Shown: positions 45,030 to 53,286 of the stretch, one piece after another
How the letters are laid out: each line of letters begins with the position of its first letter
How positions within the stretch are numbered: position 1 is the first letter of the stretch
Assembly: GCA_036500225.1 (NCBI GenBank)
Contig: DASYCJ010000084.1
Coordinates: 1-64,000, forward strand
Direction: 5' to 3'
Length of the DNA stretch: 64,000 nt
Origin: DASUBN01 sp036500225
Lineage (GTDB): Bacteria > Pseudomonadota > Gammaproteobacteria > Natronospirales > REEB76
Notes under the pieces: model-generated
Told to the model about the DNA's origin: nothing
Seen by the model: the letters and a program-made list of their open reading frames with translations, nothing else
Database searches by the model: none
Made by a program: the position numbers and the translations under genes

Positions 45030-45859
45030 AGCTGTGCGGGTTCGAAGCGGGCCCCGACAAACCGTTCTTCCTCATCGCCGGTCCTGACACTCTCGAGAGC
45101 GAGCAACTCGCCCTCGACGTAGCCGGCCATCTCAAGGAAGTCACGGCCAAGCTCAAGATCCCCTATATCTTCAAGGGCTCCTTCGACAAGGCCAACCGTA
45201 CTTCCGGCAAGAGTTATCGTGGCCCCGGCATGGAAGAGGGTCTGCGCATCCACGCCAAGGTGCAGAAGCAGATCGGCGTGCCGGTGTTGACCGACGTGCA
45301 CGAAGACACGGACATGGAAGCGGTGGCCGCGGTGGTGGACGTGATCCAGACCCCGGCCTTCCTCTGTCGCCAGACCAACTTCATCCAGCGGGCAGCGCGC
45401 ACCGGCAAGCCCATCAACATCAAGAAGGGCCAGTTCCTGTCTCCTTGGGAGATGCAGAACGTGGTGGACAAGGCCAAGGCCACCGACAACCAGAACATCC
45501 TGGTCTGTGAGCGTGGCTTCAGCTTCGGCTACAACAACCTGGTGGTGGACATGCGCGGCCTCGCGGTCATGCGCGGCACCGGTTGTCCGGTGGTGTTCGA
45601 CGCCACCCATTCCGTACAGCTCCCAGGCGGCCAGGGCGGCAGCTCCGGCGGCCAGCGCGAGCACATCTCGGTGTTGGCGCGTGCCGCCATCGGCGCCGGC
45701 GTCTCGGGCGTGTTCATGGAGACCCATCCGGATCCGGACAAGGCCCTCTGCGACGGCCCGAATTCAATGAAGCTCGCCGACATGGCCGCGCTTCTCGAGA
45801 CCTTGAAGGAACTGGACCTGGCGGTGAAACGCCGACCTTACCTGGAAGACAGACTCTGA
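45026..45859 (+). CDS. kdsA: 3-deoxy-8-phosphooctulonate synthase (Kdo-8-phosphate synthase)
   Basis: Condenses PEP with arabinose 5-phosphate to Kdo-8-P for the LPS inner core. The 277-residue TIM barrel has FFLIAGPDTLESEQLAL, FKGSFDKANRTS, LTDVHED, QTPAFLCRQT and DATHSVQLPGGQGGSSGG, and ends near CDGPNSMKLADM. The overall pattern is of the metal-dependent class. Yet the position that holds the metal-binding Cys in that class (GPC), or Asn in the metal-independent E. coli type, is Asp21 here. The start overlaps the pyrG stop. eno follows after 29 bases. Confidence 0.96.
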   Translation: MKLCGFEAGPDKPFFLIAGPDTLESEQLALDVAGHLKEVTAKLKIPYIFKGSFDKANRTSGKSYRGPGMEEGLRIHAKVQKQIGVPVLTDVHEDTDMEAVAAVVDVIQTPAFLCRQTNFIQRAARTGKPINIKKGQFLSPWEMQNVVDKAKATDNQNILVCERGFSFGYNNLVVDMRGLAVMRGTGCPVVFDATHSVQLPGGQGGSSGGQREHISVLARAAIGAGVSGVFMETHPDPDKALCDGPNSMKLADMAALLETLKELDLAVKRRPYLEDRL

Positions 45860-45888
45860 TCCTCACTATCTAAGGAAGATGGCTGCCC

Positions 45889-47181
45889 ATGGCGAAGATC
45901 ACCGACATCCGTGCCCGCGAGATCATCGACTCCCGGGGTAATCCCACTGTAGAAGCAGACGTATTGCTGGACAGCGGCCATTGGGGCCGCGCCGCGGTGC
46001 CGTCAGGCGCATCCACCGGTAAGCGCGAAGCGGTGGAACTGCGGGACGGCGACAAGAACCGTTATGGCGGCAAGGGTGTCAGGAAGGCCGTCGCCAACGT
46101 GCAAGGGCCGATCCGCAAGAAGCTCAAGGGCTTCAAAGCCGTGGACCAGAAGAAGCTGGACCAGGCTCTCATCGATTTGGACGGCACCGAGAACAAGGGC
46201 CGCTTGGGTGCCAACGCCATACTCGCGGTGTCCCTGGCCAACGCGCGCGCCGCTGCCAACGAGCAGGACTTGGCCCTATACGAGTACCTGGGTGGCAGCC
46301 GCGCCAACACGCTGCCGGTGCCCATGATGAACATCATCAACGGTGGTGCCCACGCGGACAATAACGTAGACATCCAGGAGTTCATGATCCTGCCGGTCGG
46401 CGCGCCTGACTTCGCCGAGGCGCTGCGTTACGGCGCCGAAGTGTTCCATACCTTGAAGAAGGTGCTGCACGAGCGCGGCCTCAACACCGCTGTGGGCGAC
46501 GAGGGCGGCTTCGCCCCGGACCTGCCATCAAACGAAGCGGCGCTCATGGCCATCATGGAAGCCATCGACCGGGCTGGCTACAAGGCCGGCAAGGATATCG
46601 TGCTGGGCCTCGATGCCGCCAGCAGCGAGTTCTACAAGGACGGTCGCTATCACCTGGAATCGGAGCGCCGTCAGTACGGCTCTGCTGAGTTCGCGGATTA
46701 CCTGGCGGACCTGGCCCGCAAGTTCCCGATCGTGACCATCGAAGATGGTATGGCGGAGGATGACTGGCAGGGCTGGAAGATCCTCACCGACAAGCTCGGC
46801 AAGCAAGTACAGCTGGTGGGTGACGACCTGTTCGTCACCAACACCAAGATCCTCAAGGAAGGCATCGACAAGGGTGTCGCCAACTCCATCCTCATCAAGG
46901 TGAACCAGATCGGCACCTTGACCGAGACAGTAGCCGCCATCGACATGGCCGTGAAGGCCGGCTACACCGCGGTGGTGTCGCATCGCTCCGGGGAGACCGA
47001 GGATTCCACCATCGCTGACATCGCCGTGGGCAGCAAGGCGACTCAGATCAAGACCGGTTCCCTGTCGCGCTCCGATCGCCTCGCCAAGTACAACCAGCTC
47101 TTGCGCATCCAGGAGAGTCTGGGTGGTAAGGCGCGTTATCACGGCAGACGGGCGTTCCCCGCTGGGATCGGTAGCCGGTGA
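45889..47181 (+). CDS. eno: Enolase
   Basis: Interconverts 2-phosphoglycerate and phosphoenolpyruvate in glycolysis; in gammaproteobacteria it is also often part of the RNA degradosome. The 430 residues show REIIDSRGNPTVEADV at the start, AVPSGASTGKREAVELRD and GDEGGFAPDLPSN. TIEDGMAEDDW, QLVGDDLFVTN and SHRSGETEDSTIADIAV follow; they include the catalytic Lys/Glu and magnesium ligands. AGGAAG lies about eleven bases before the ATG. The stop overlaps ftsB by 4 bases. Confidence 0.98.
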   Translation: MAKITDIRAREIIDSRGNPTVEADVLLDSGHWGRAAVPSGASTGKREAVELRDGDKNRYGGKGVRKAVANVQGPIRKKLKGFKAVDQKKLDQALIDLDGTENKGRLGANAILAVSLANARAAANEQDLALYEYLGGSRANTLPVPMMNIINGGAHADNNVDIQEFMILPVGAPDFAEALRYGAEVFHTLKKVLHERGLNTAVGDEGGFAPDLPSNEAALMAIMEAIDRAGYKAGKDIVLGLDAASSEFYKDGRYHLESERRQYGSAEFADYLADLARKFPIVTIEDGMAEDDWQGWKILTDKLGKQVQLVGDDLFVTNTKILKEGIDKGVANSILIKVNQIGTLTETVAAIDMAVKAGYTAVVSHRSGETEDSTIADIAVGSKATQIKTGSLSRSDRLAKYNQLLRIQESLGGKARYHGRRAFPAGIGSR

Positions 47182-47501
47182 ACATCGCCGGCCGCTTCGG
47201 TTGGAAGCGGCTGGTGCCGCTGCTGCTGTTGCTGCTGCTGATCCTGTTCCAGTTCCAGCTCTGGTTCGGCATCGGTAACGTGCCATCCGCCATGCGCCTG
47301 AAAAGCCAGGTGGAGACCCAGGCCGCAGAGAACGCTGCCCTCACCAAACGCAACGCAGCCTTGGAGGCGGAAGTGAACGACCTCAAGGGCGGGCAAGCGG
47401 CCATCGAAGAGCGGGCCCGTGCCGAACTCGGCATGGTGAAGAAGGGTGAGACCTTCTATCAGATCGTGCAGGTGCCCGCGCCTGCCACCAAGGCCCATTG
47501 A
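47178..47501 (+). CDS. ftsB: Cell division protein FtsB
   Basis: A small bitopic protein of the FtsQLB divisome subcomplex. It has 107 residues from a GTG overlapping the eno stop. One membrane segment (about residues 10-30, LVPLLLLLLLILFQFQLWFG) is followed by a periplasmic coiled coil. The coil has the Asn-rich heptad pattern ETQAAENAALTKRNAALEAEV, shortened here. The C-terminal ARAELGMVKKGETFYQIV is the conserved FtsB end. The eno-ftsB-ispD order matches E. coli. Confidence 0.93.
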   Translation: MNIAGRFGWKRLVPLLLLLLLILFQFQLWFGIGNVPSAMRLKSQVETQAAENAALTKRNAALEAEVNDLKGGQAAIEERARAELGMVKKGETFYQIVQVPAPATKAH

Positions 47502-47503
47502 AC

Positions 47504-48214
47504 ATGGACCAGCGCTATTGGGCGGTGATACCCGCTGCCGGCAGTGGCATGCGCATGGGCAGCTCCATACCCAAGCAATATCTGTCCCTTGGCGGCCGCA
47601 CCGTCATCGAGCGAGTGTTGGATGTGCTGCTGGCGGAGCCGGCCATCGCCGGCGTCACGGTGGCAGTGGCGGCGGACGATCCCTATTGGCAGCGTTACCT
47701 GCCCGGCACGCATGCCAAGCCGGTGCGCATCGCCTCCGGCGGCGAGACCCGCGCCCATACGGTGCTGAACGCCTTGCTCACCCTGGATGAGGAGCTGGAA
47801 GAGAAAGACTGGGTGCTGGTGCATGATGCGGCGCGTCCTTGCTTGCATCCCCGGGACATCTCTTCGCTGTTGCACACCTTCGGCGATGACCCGGTCGGCG
47901 GCATCCTGGCGGTGCCGGTCGCTGATACCTTGAAGAGGGTGGACGAGGACCGCATAGTGGCTGGCACGACTGATAGGGCTGAACTCTGGCGTGCGTTCAC
48001 GCCGCAGATGTTCCGCTACAAGCTGCTCAAAGACTCCCTGCAGGCGGCCTTAGCTGCCGGCGAGGCGCCCAGCGACGAAGCGGCCGCCGTGGAGCGCCTG
48101 CACCACTCCGTGAGAGTGTTGGAAGGGCGCAGCGACAACATCAAGATCACACGACCTGACGATATCGCGCTGGCGGAGGCCATCCTCGCACACCGCGCTG
48201 GAGAGAAGACATGA
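47504..48214 (+). CDS. ispD: 2-C-methyl-D-erythritol 4-phosphate cytidylyltransferase
   Basis: The third MEP-pathway enzyme, forming CDP-methylerythritol from MEP and CTP. I place the start at ATG 47504; a TTG two codons earlier overlaps the ftsB stop and is also possible. The 236-residue protein has the nucleotide-binding AVIPAAGSGMRMGSSIPKQYL, VLVHDAARPCL and TPQMFRYKLL. The final KITRPDDIALAEAIL is typical. Its stop overlaps ispF by 4 bases, so two pathway enzymes two steps apart are co-translated. Confidence 0.97.
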   Translation: MDQRYWAVIPAAGSGMRMGSSIPKQYLSLGGRTVIERVLDVLLAEPAIAGVTVAVAADDPYWQRYLPGTHAKPVRIASGGETRAHTVLNALLTLDEELEEKDWVLVHDAARPCLHPRDISSLLHTFGDDPVGGILAVPVADTLKRVDEDRIVAGTTDRAELWRAFTPQMFRYKLLKDSLQAALAAGEAPSDEAAAVERLHHSVRVLEGRSDNIKITRPDDIALAEAILAHRAGEKT

Positions 48215-48684
48215 GGATAGGCCATGGCTATGACGTGCATGCCCTCGGGCCCGGCGACCATGTGGTGCTGGGTGGAGTGCGTATCTCCTACACCAAGGGC
48301 GTGGAGGCCCATTCGGACGGAGACGTGGTGCTGCATGCCGTCTGCGATGCACTCCTGGGGGCTGCGGCCTTGGGTGACATCGGCCGGCATTTCTCGGACA
48401 CGGATGCCAAGTGGAAGGGTGCCGACAGCCGCATGCTGCTGCGAGAAGTGGTCAAACTGCTGGCGGGGAAGAAACTCAGGCCCTCTCAGGTGGATGTGAG
48501 CGTGATCGCTGAAGCCCCTAAGCTCAGCGGTCATATCCCAGCCATGTGTGGGAACCTGGCGGCGGATTTGGGTCTGTTGGCGGACCGGGTCAACGTGAAA
48601 GCCACCACTAACGAAGGTCTGGGCGCCATCGGCAAGGGCGAGGGCATCGCAGCTCATGCCGTAGCGTTGCTCGAAGACATCTGA
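48211..48684 (+). CDS. ispF: 2-C-methyl-D-erythritol 2,4-cyclodiphosphate synthase
   Basis: Cyclises CDP-ME 2-phosphate in the MEP pathway, releasing CMP. The trimeric enzyme has 157 residues. The zinc-binding Asp and His lie in RIGHGYDVHAL, with another His in EAHSDGDVVLHAVCDALLGAAALGDIG; HFSDTDAKWKGADS follows. KATTNEGLGAIGKGEGIAAHAVALL is the standard C-terminus. Its last base is also the first base of the truD ATG. IspE is not in the window. Confidence 0.98.
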   Translation: MRIGHGYDVHALGPGDHVVLGGVRISYTKGVEAHSDGDVVLHAVCDALLGAAALGDIGRHFSDTDAKWKGADSRMLLREVVKLLAGKKLRPSQVDVSVIAEAPKLSGHIPAMCGNLAADLGLLADRVNVKATTNEGLGAIGKGEGIAAHAVALLEDI

Positions 48685-49733
48685 TGGATACGCTTCCTGA
48701 TTGGGCACGGGCCTACGGCCCCACGGATATCTCTGTCCGCATCCGTTCCACGCCAGAGGACTTCCGGGTAGAAGAGGTTCTGGGTTTCGCCGCGGACGGT
48801 GAAGGTCCCCATGCGATGCTTACGGTAGAGAAGCGCGGCGCCAACACCCACTGGGTGGGCGACCAGCTGGCGCGCTACGCGGGCATCCCTTCACGGGAAG
48901 TTGGTTATGCGGGCCTCAAGGATCGCCACGCGGTCACGGTCCAGCATTTCACCCTGAACCTGGATCGCAAGCCCGAACCGGATTGGTCGACGCTACCTTC
49001 CGATGAGTTCAGGGTGCTCAAGTCAGAGCGGCATCGCCGTAAGCTCAAGACCGGTAGCTTGGAAGGTAACAAGTTCCGACTGGTGTTGCGGGAACTCAGC
49101 GGCCCCGTATCCACGCTCATGCCGAAGCTGGAAGCCATCAAGAATGGTGGCGTGCCTAACTATTTCGGTGAACAACGTTTCGGCCGCGGTGCCGCCAACA
49201 TCCAGAAAGCGGAAGCTGCGCTCTCGGGGCGCTTGCGCATCCATGACCGGCGCCTGTTCAGCCTGCTCCTGTCCACGGCCCGCAGTCTCATCTTCAACGA
49301 TGTCTTGTCCCAGCGGGTGGCGGCGGGCAACTGGAGTCAGGTGCTCCCCGGTGAGGTATTGATGCTGGACGGCAGCCATAGCGTGTTCCGGGCCATGGAA
49401 GGTGATGCGGAGTTGCCGGCTCGTCTGACGAAAGGCGATGTGCATCCCACCGGGCCTCTCTGGGGCCGCGGCGAGCCAATGACTTCGGGTGAGGTGCAGG
49501 CCCTGGAAGCGGAAGTGGCCGCGCGGCATCCGGATCTCACCAAGGGTCTCGCCAAGGTGGGTGTGGATATGACGCGGCGTAGCCTGCGTCTGCCGGTGCG
49601 GGACTTCGCCTGGCAAACTGAAGGTGAGACGTTGATACTGGAGTTCTTCCTGCCTGCGGGGGCTTATGCCACCACGGTGTTGAGAGAATTGGTAGAGACC
49701 CGCGGAGAGTCAGAAGATGTTAACGAAGATTGA
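48684..49733 (+). CDS. truD: tRNA pseudouridine(13) synthase TruD
   Basis: Makes pseudouridine at position 13 of tRNA-Glu. The 349-residue protein has the family's N-terminal DFRVEEVLGFAADGEGPHAM, the catalytic Asp in GYAGLKDRHAVTVQ and NYFGEQRFGRGAANIQKA. LEFFLPAGAYATTVLRELV is at the C-terminus. The start is a one-base overlap with ispF (TGATG). Its final 17 bases overlap the next gene, an enoyl-CoA hydratase/isomerase family member. In E. coli truD is followed directly by surE, so this locus has an insertion. Confidence 0.97.
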   Translation: MDTLPDWARAYGPTDISVRIRSTPEDFRVEEVLGFAADGEGPHAMLTVEKRGANTHWVGDQLARYAGIPSREVGYAGLKDRHAVTVQHFTLNLDRKPEPDWSTLPSDEFRVLKSERHRRKLKTGSLEGNKFRLVLRELSGPVSTLMPKLEAIKNGGVPNYFGEQRFGRGAANIQKAEAALSGRLRIHDRRLFSLLLSTARSLIFNDVLSQRVAAGNWSQVLPGEVLMLDGSHSVFRAMEGDAELPARLTKGDVHPTGPLWGRGEPMTSGEVQALEAEVAARHPDLTKGLAKVGVDMTRRSLRLPVRDFAWQTEGETLILEFFLPAGAYATTVLRELVETRGESEDVNED

Positions 49734-50475
49734 ACACGGAGAGATCCTAGAGCTGCGCCTGGAGCGCCCTCCAGTGAACGCCCTGCATCATCCCTTGGTG
49801 AAGGAATTGCGCACCGCCGTGGAAGCGGCACCCAAGTCTGGCGCCAAGGCCCTGGTCCTCTCCGGGGTGAACGGCATGTATTCCGCCGGCCTCGATGTGC
49901 CCTCGCTCCTGGAGCTGGATCATGCTGGGATGATGGCCTTCTGGGATGAATTCTTCGGCATGCTTCGCAGCCTGGCTCTCTCGCCCATCCCGGTGGCAGC
50001 CGCCATCACCGGCCACAGCCCGGCCGGCGGCGCTGTGATTGCTATCTATTGCGACACCCGCATCGCCGCCCAGGGTAAGTTCAAGATAGGTCTCAACGAA
50101 GTGCAGGTGGGTCTGCCGGTGCCGCGGATCATCCTCGGCGGTCTCACGCGGCTCGTGGGTCAACGCCATGCGGAACGACTGGCGGTGCGGGGCATGTTGG
50201 TCTCGCCGGATGAGGCTCTGGCCTGTGGCTTGGTGGATCAAGTGGTGACGTCTGAAGAGGTAGTGCCGAAGGCCCTGGAATGGTGCCGGGAACTCTTGAA
50301 GATGCCGCCCCATGCCATGTTGGCCACCCGCAAGGCGCTGCGAGCTGATTACGAGGCGCTGTTCGACAGCTTAAGCGCGACGACCCGGGACGAGATGACC
50401 GCAGTATGGTTCGGTGAGGAGACCCAGGCCGCGCTCAAGACGCTGGTGGCGCAGCTGTCTGCCAAGAAGAAATAG
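49717..50475 (+). CDS. Enoyl-CoA hydratase/isomerase family protein, likely delta3-delta2-enoyl-CoA isomerase type
   Basis: A crotonase-fold protein of 252 residues. The two oxyanion-hole loops are visible (MYSAGLD near residue 57, HSPAGGAV near 108). Of the two crotonase catalytic glutamates, only the one in GLNEVQVGLPVP is clear. That segment, with its preceding Asn, resembles mitochondrial enoyl-CoA isomerases (GLNETQLG) more than hydratases. A role in oxidation of unsaturated fatty acids is therefore inferred. The gene overlaps truD by 17 bases in another frame, with GGAG upstream of the ATG. No other beta-oxidation gene is near. Confidence 0.85.
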   Translation: MLTKIEHGEILELRLERPPVNALHHPLVKELRTAVEAAPKSGAKALVLSGVNGMYSAGLDVPSLLELDHAGMMAFWDEFFGMLRSLALSPIPVAAAITGHSPAGGAVIAIYCDTRIAAQGKFKIGLNEVQVGLPVPRIILGGLTRLVGQRHAERLAVRGMLVSPDEALACGLVDQVVTSEEVVPKALEWCRELLKMPPHAMLATRKALRADYEALFDSLSATTRDEMTAVWFGEETQAALKTLVAQLSAKKK

Positions 50476-50478
50476 AGT

Positions 50479-51021
50479 TCAGGACTTCCCCAGCAGGACG
50501 TAGAGAGCGCCCGTGCCGCCATCGACTGGGCGAGCAGAGCAGAAGGCCAGTACGTTCTTGCGCTGCCGGAGCCAGCCCCCCAGCTTCTGCTTGATGACCG
50601 GTCCCTTGGGTCCTGACCCTAAGCCCTTGCCATGGATGATGCGCACGCAGCGCCAGCCGTGATCGGTGGCTTCCAGCAGGAACTCCGCTACCGCCACGCG
50701 AGCGTTCTCGCTCTTCATGCCATGCAGGTCCAGCTCGGCGCGGGTGCTGAACTGGCCGCGGCGCAGCTTGCGCATCAGCGCCAGCTGCACGCCGGGCTTG
50801 GCGTACCAGAGGTCTTCACCGCTGAACACGTCGTCGTCTAGGTCCAGCCTCAGGCTCTCTTCCAGCACTGCGCGTCTCTCCATGTCGGCGAACCGGGCGC
50901 GGGGCAGGGGCTTGGTCTTCCTGGCTGTGACCTTCTTCTTGGCGCGCAGAGGCTTCGCGCCCTTCACGGATTCACGGAAGAGCTGGCGTTCTTCTTCGCT
51001 GGGTTCATGCTTGGAGCGCAT
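50479..51021 (-). CDS. Smr-domain protein
   Basis: A 180-residue protein with an N-terminal basic, low-complexity half (RAKKKVTARKTKPLPRARF). The C-terminal Smr domain has LDLHGMKSENARVAVAEFL, the IIHGKGLGSG loop and the final GGTGALYVLL. Smr domains are nicking endonuclease or RNA-cleaving modules; in E. coli the relatives are SmrA and SmrB, the latter cutting mRNA at collided ribosomes. Which one this matches I cannot tell. It converges on the previous gene with a 3-base gap and diverges from surE across 62 bases. Confidence 0.88.
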   Translation of the reverse strand: MRSKHEPSEEERQLFRESVKGAKPLRAKKKVTARKTKPLPRARFADMERRAVLEESLRLDLDDDVFSGEDLWYAKPGVQLALMRKLRRGQFSTRAELDLHGMKSENARVAVAEFLLEATDHGWRCVRIIHGKGLGSGPKGPVIKQKLGGWLRQRKNVLAFCSARPVDGGTGALYVLLGKS

Positions 51022-51083
51022 GGGTACCGGCCGGTCTTTTACAGTATCCTAAGCATGATAATGCATATGTTCCGGGGAGTCGG

Positions 51084-51845
51084 GTGAAGATATTGCTGAG
51101 CAACGACGATGGTTGCCATGCCGAAGGCTTGCGCTGCATGGCGGAGGGCCTCAAAGGCTTCGCCGACGTGACGGTGGTGGCCCCGGACCGCAACCGTAGT
51201 GGCGCCAGCAACTCCCTGACCCTGGATGCCCCCTTGAGGCTGCGTCACGATGCCCCGGGCGTCATCTGCGTTGACGGTACCCCCACGGACTGCGTGCACT
51301 TGGCTATCACCGGGCTCCTGGACGAGTCCCCCGATATGGTCGTGTCCGGCATCAATGCCGGCGCCAACCTGGGGGATGACGTGCTCTATTCCGGTACCGT
51401 GGCAGCCGCCATGGAAGGCCGGTTCCTGGGCTTCCCGGCGGTGGCGGTGTCCCTGGTGCTGGATGCCAGTAACGGGCGGCATTACACCACGGCGGCGCGC
51501 TTCACCTGCGACCTGGTGAAACGCCTGCGCTCCCATCCGCTGCCGGCAGACACCATCCTCAACGTGAACGTGCCAGACCTGCTCTGGGACGCGATCGAGG
51601 GTGTGGAAGCGACGCGCTTGGGTCATCGGCATCGTTCCGAACCGGTGCTGAAGGATTCAGACCCCCGTGGCCGGCCGATCTATTGGGTCGGACCGCCGGG
51701 AGCAGAGCAGGATGCGGGACCGGGCACGGACTTCAATGCCATCCGCCGGCACTGCATCTCCGTGACGCCCATCCAGATCGATCTCACCCGCTATTCCGCC
51801 ATAGACAACCTGTCCCAATGGCTGCAAGGGATAGAGATCAAATGA
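51084..51845 (+). CDS. surE: 5'/3'-nucleotidase SurE
   Basis: A metal-dependent nucleoside-monophosphate phosphatase linked to stationary-phase survival. The 253-residue protein starts at GTG with GGGGAG about five bases upstream. It has the metal-binding Asp pair in LLSNDDGCHAEGL, Ser in NRSGASNSLTL and the Asn in VSGINAGANLGDDVLYSGTV. SVTPIQIDLT closes the C-terminus. Its stop overlaps pcm by 4 bases. The surE-pcm-nlpD-rpoS set is the classical stationary-phase cluster. Confidence 0.97.
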   Translation: MKILLSNDDGCHAEGLRCMAEGLKGFADVTVVAPDRNRSGASNSLTLDAPLRLRHDAPGVICVDGTPTDCVHLAITGLLDESPDMVVSGINAGANLGDDVLYSGTVAAAMEGRFLGFPAVAVSLVLDASNGRHYTTAARFTCDLVKRLRSHPLPADTILNVNVPDLLWDAIEGVEATRLGHRHRSEPVLKDSDPRGRPIYWVGPPGAEQDAGPGTDFNAIRRHCISVTPIQIDLTRYSAIDNLSQWLQGIEIK

Positions 51846-52504
51846 ACGGCGAGGTCCGCGGCATCGGCATGACCTCGGCGCGCACCCGCGATCGGCTGGT
51901 GGCGCGCCTCAAGGAGCAGGGAATCAAGGATGCCCGGGTCTTGAGTCTGATCCGTTCCACGCCCCGACACCTGTTCGTGGATGAGGCTTTGGCGAGCCGC
52001 GCCTATGAAGATACCGCCTTGCCCATCGGGCTCGGCCAGACCATTTCCCAGCCTTATGTGGTGGCGCGTATGACCGAGGCGCTGCTGGATGCGGGTCCAT
52101 TGGAGAAAGTGCTGGAAGTGGGTACCGGTTGCGGTTACCAGACCGCCATCCTGTCTTCATTGGTGAAGCGTGTGTATACGGTGGAGCGTCTCGCGCCCCT
52201 CTCGCAGCGTGCTCGCCAGACCTTGAGCAGCATCAACATCCGCAACGTGTTCTACCGCCATGCGGACGGCGGCTGGGGTTGGACCCAGCACGCGCCCTAT
52301 GACGGCATCATCGTCACCGCCGCGCCAGAGGAAGTGCCGCCCTCACTCATGGAACAGATGGCGGAAGGCGGCCGCATGGTGATCCCGGTGGGGCCGGGCG
52401 GCGACCAGCAACTCCTGCTCATCACCCGACATCCCGGTGACCGCTATGAACGGCAAGTGCTGGACCGGGTGAGCTTCGTGCCTTTATTGGGAGGTCTCGA
52501 GTGA
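51842..52504 (+). CDS. pcm: Protein-L-isoaspartate O-methyltransferase
   Basis: Methylates isoaspartyl residues formed in ageing proteins so that they can return to aspartate. The start is the ATG overlapping the surE stop, giving 220 residues. The frame is open further upstream inside surE, but that part is not protein-like. The family motifs are ALPIGLGQTISQPYVVARMT, the S-adenosylmethionine site VLEVGTGCGYQTAIL, and YDGIIVTAAPEEVP. The C-terminus VSFVPLLGG is typical. It overlaps nlpD by 4 bases. Confidence 0.97.
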   Translation: MNGEVRGIGMTSARTRDRLVARLKEQGIKDARVLSLIRSTPRHLFVDEALASRAYEDTALPIGLGQTISQPYVVARMTEALLDAGPLEKVLEVGTGCGYQTAILSSLVKRVYTVERLAPLSQRARQTLSSINIRNVFYRHADGGWGWTQHAPYDGIIVTAAPEEVPPSLMEQMAEGGRMVIPVGPGGDQQLLLITRHPGDRYERQVLDRVSFVPLLGGLE

Positions 52505-53205
52505 AGCGCGTCCTGGCGTATCTGCTGTTCGCATCGCTCACCGGCTGTGCCGGCGCCTTGCAGTGGAATGCGCCTCAGGATGCGCCGGCCGTGGAGCCGG
52601 CGCCCGCATCTTATGTGGTGAAATCCGGCGACACCCTGTATTCCATTTCCTGGCGTTACGGCTTGGACTATCACGACGTCTCCAGCTGGAACCATCTGGG
52701 TTCCGACTACCGCATCCACCCCGGCGATAGGTTGGTGCTGGCGGCGCCTGCCAACGCGCTGCACAAGTCTGCGCGTGGCACTGCTACCGCCCGGTCAGCC
52801 ATGATAGTGAGTGGGGCAGCGCCGTCTTCCGGCCCCGTGTTGTGGGCCTGGCCGGTGCAGGGCGAGGTGGTACGCCAGTTCCATGCCGGCAACAGTCTTG
52901 CCAAGGGGATGGACATCACCGCGCCCCTGGGCACGGAGATCCGCGCCGCCAGCGGCGGCAAGGTGGTCTATGCCGGCAGCGGCATCGTCGGTTATGGAAA
53001 ACTCGTCATCATCAAGAACAGCGAGACCTTCCTGTCTGCCTATGCGGATAACGATCAGATATTGGTGAAGGAGGGTGACGCAGTCCGCATCGGTGACCGC
53101 ATCGCCACCATGGGCCTGGGCCGTGACAACCGCCCGGTGCTGCACTTCGAGATACGCTACGACGGCAACCCCGTAGATCCCTTGTCCTACCTTCCCAAGA
53201 AATAG
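52501..53205 (+). CDS. nlpD: Amidase activator lipoprotein NlpD (LysM, degenerate LytM)
   Basis: An outer-membrane lipoprotein that activates AmiC to split septal peptidoglycan. From a GTG, the 234 residues begin with a lipoprotein signal, lipobox LTGC (Cys at about 16). A LysM domain follows (YVVKSGDTLYSISWRYGLDY, about 39-80). Last is an M23/LytM domain (about 120-230) with LAKGMDITAPLGTEI and LHFEIRYDGNPVDPL. The zinc-binding histidine before the KGMD segment is missing and YAHxD reads YADND. The domain is therefore expected to be inactive as a protease, as in NlpD and EnvC. It precedes rpoS, as usual. Confidence 0.94.
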   Translation: MKRVLAYLLFASLTGCAGALQWNAPQDAPAVEPAPASYVVKSGDTLYSISWRYGLDYHDVSSWNHLGSDYRIHPGDRLVLAAPANALHKSARGTATARSAMIVSGAAPSSGPVLWAWPVQGEVVRQFHAGNSLAKGMDITAPLGTEIRAASGGKVVYAGSGIVGYGKLVIIKNSETFLSAYADNDQILVKEGDAVRIGDRIATMGLGRDNRPVLHFEIRYDGNPVDPLSYLPKK

Positions 53206-53286
53206 CCGACTTGCTTCGGGACCCCATGCGTTGCAAGATTGAGCCATGTCCCTGGTCCTGAATCCCCGCCAAACGCGGCAGCTTGC

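Noticed and set aside
49717..50475. Part of a beta-oxidation operon
   Set aside because: No thiolase, dehydrogenase or acyl-CoA ligase is adjacent; it stands alone at the end of the truD run.
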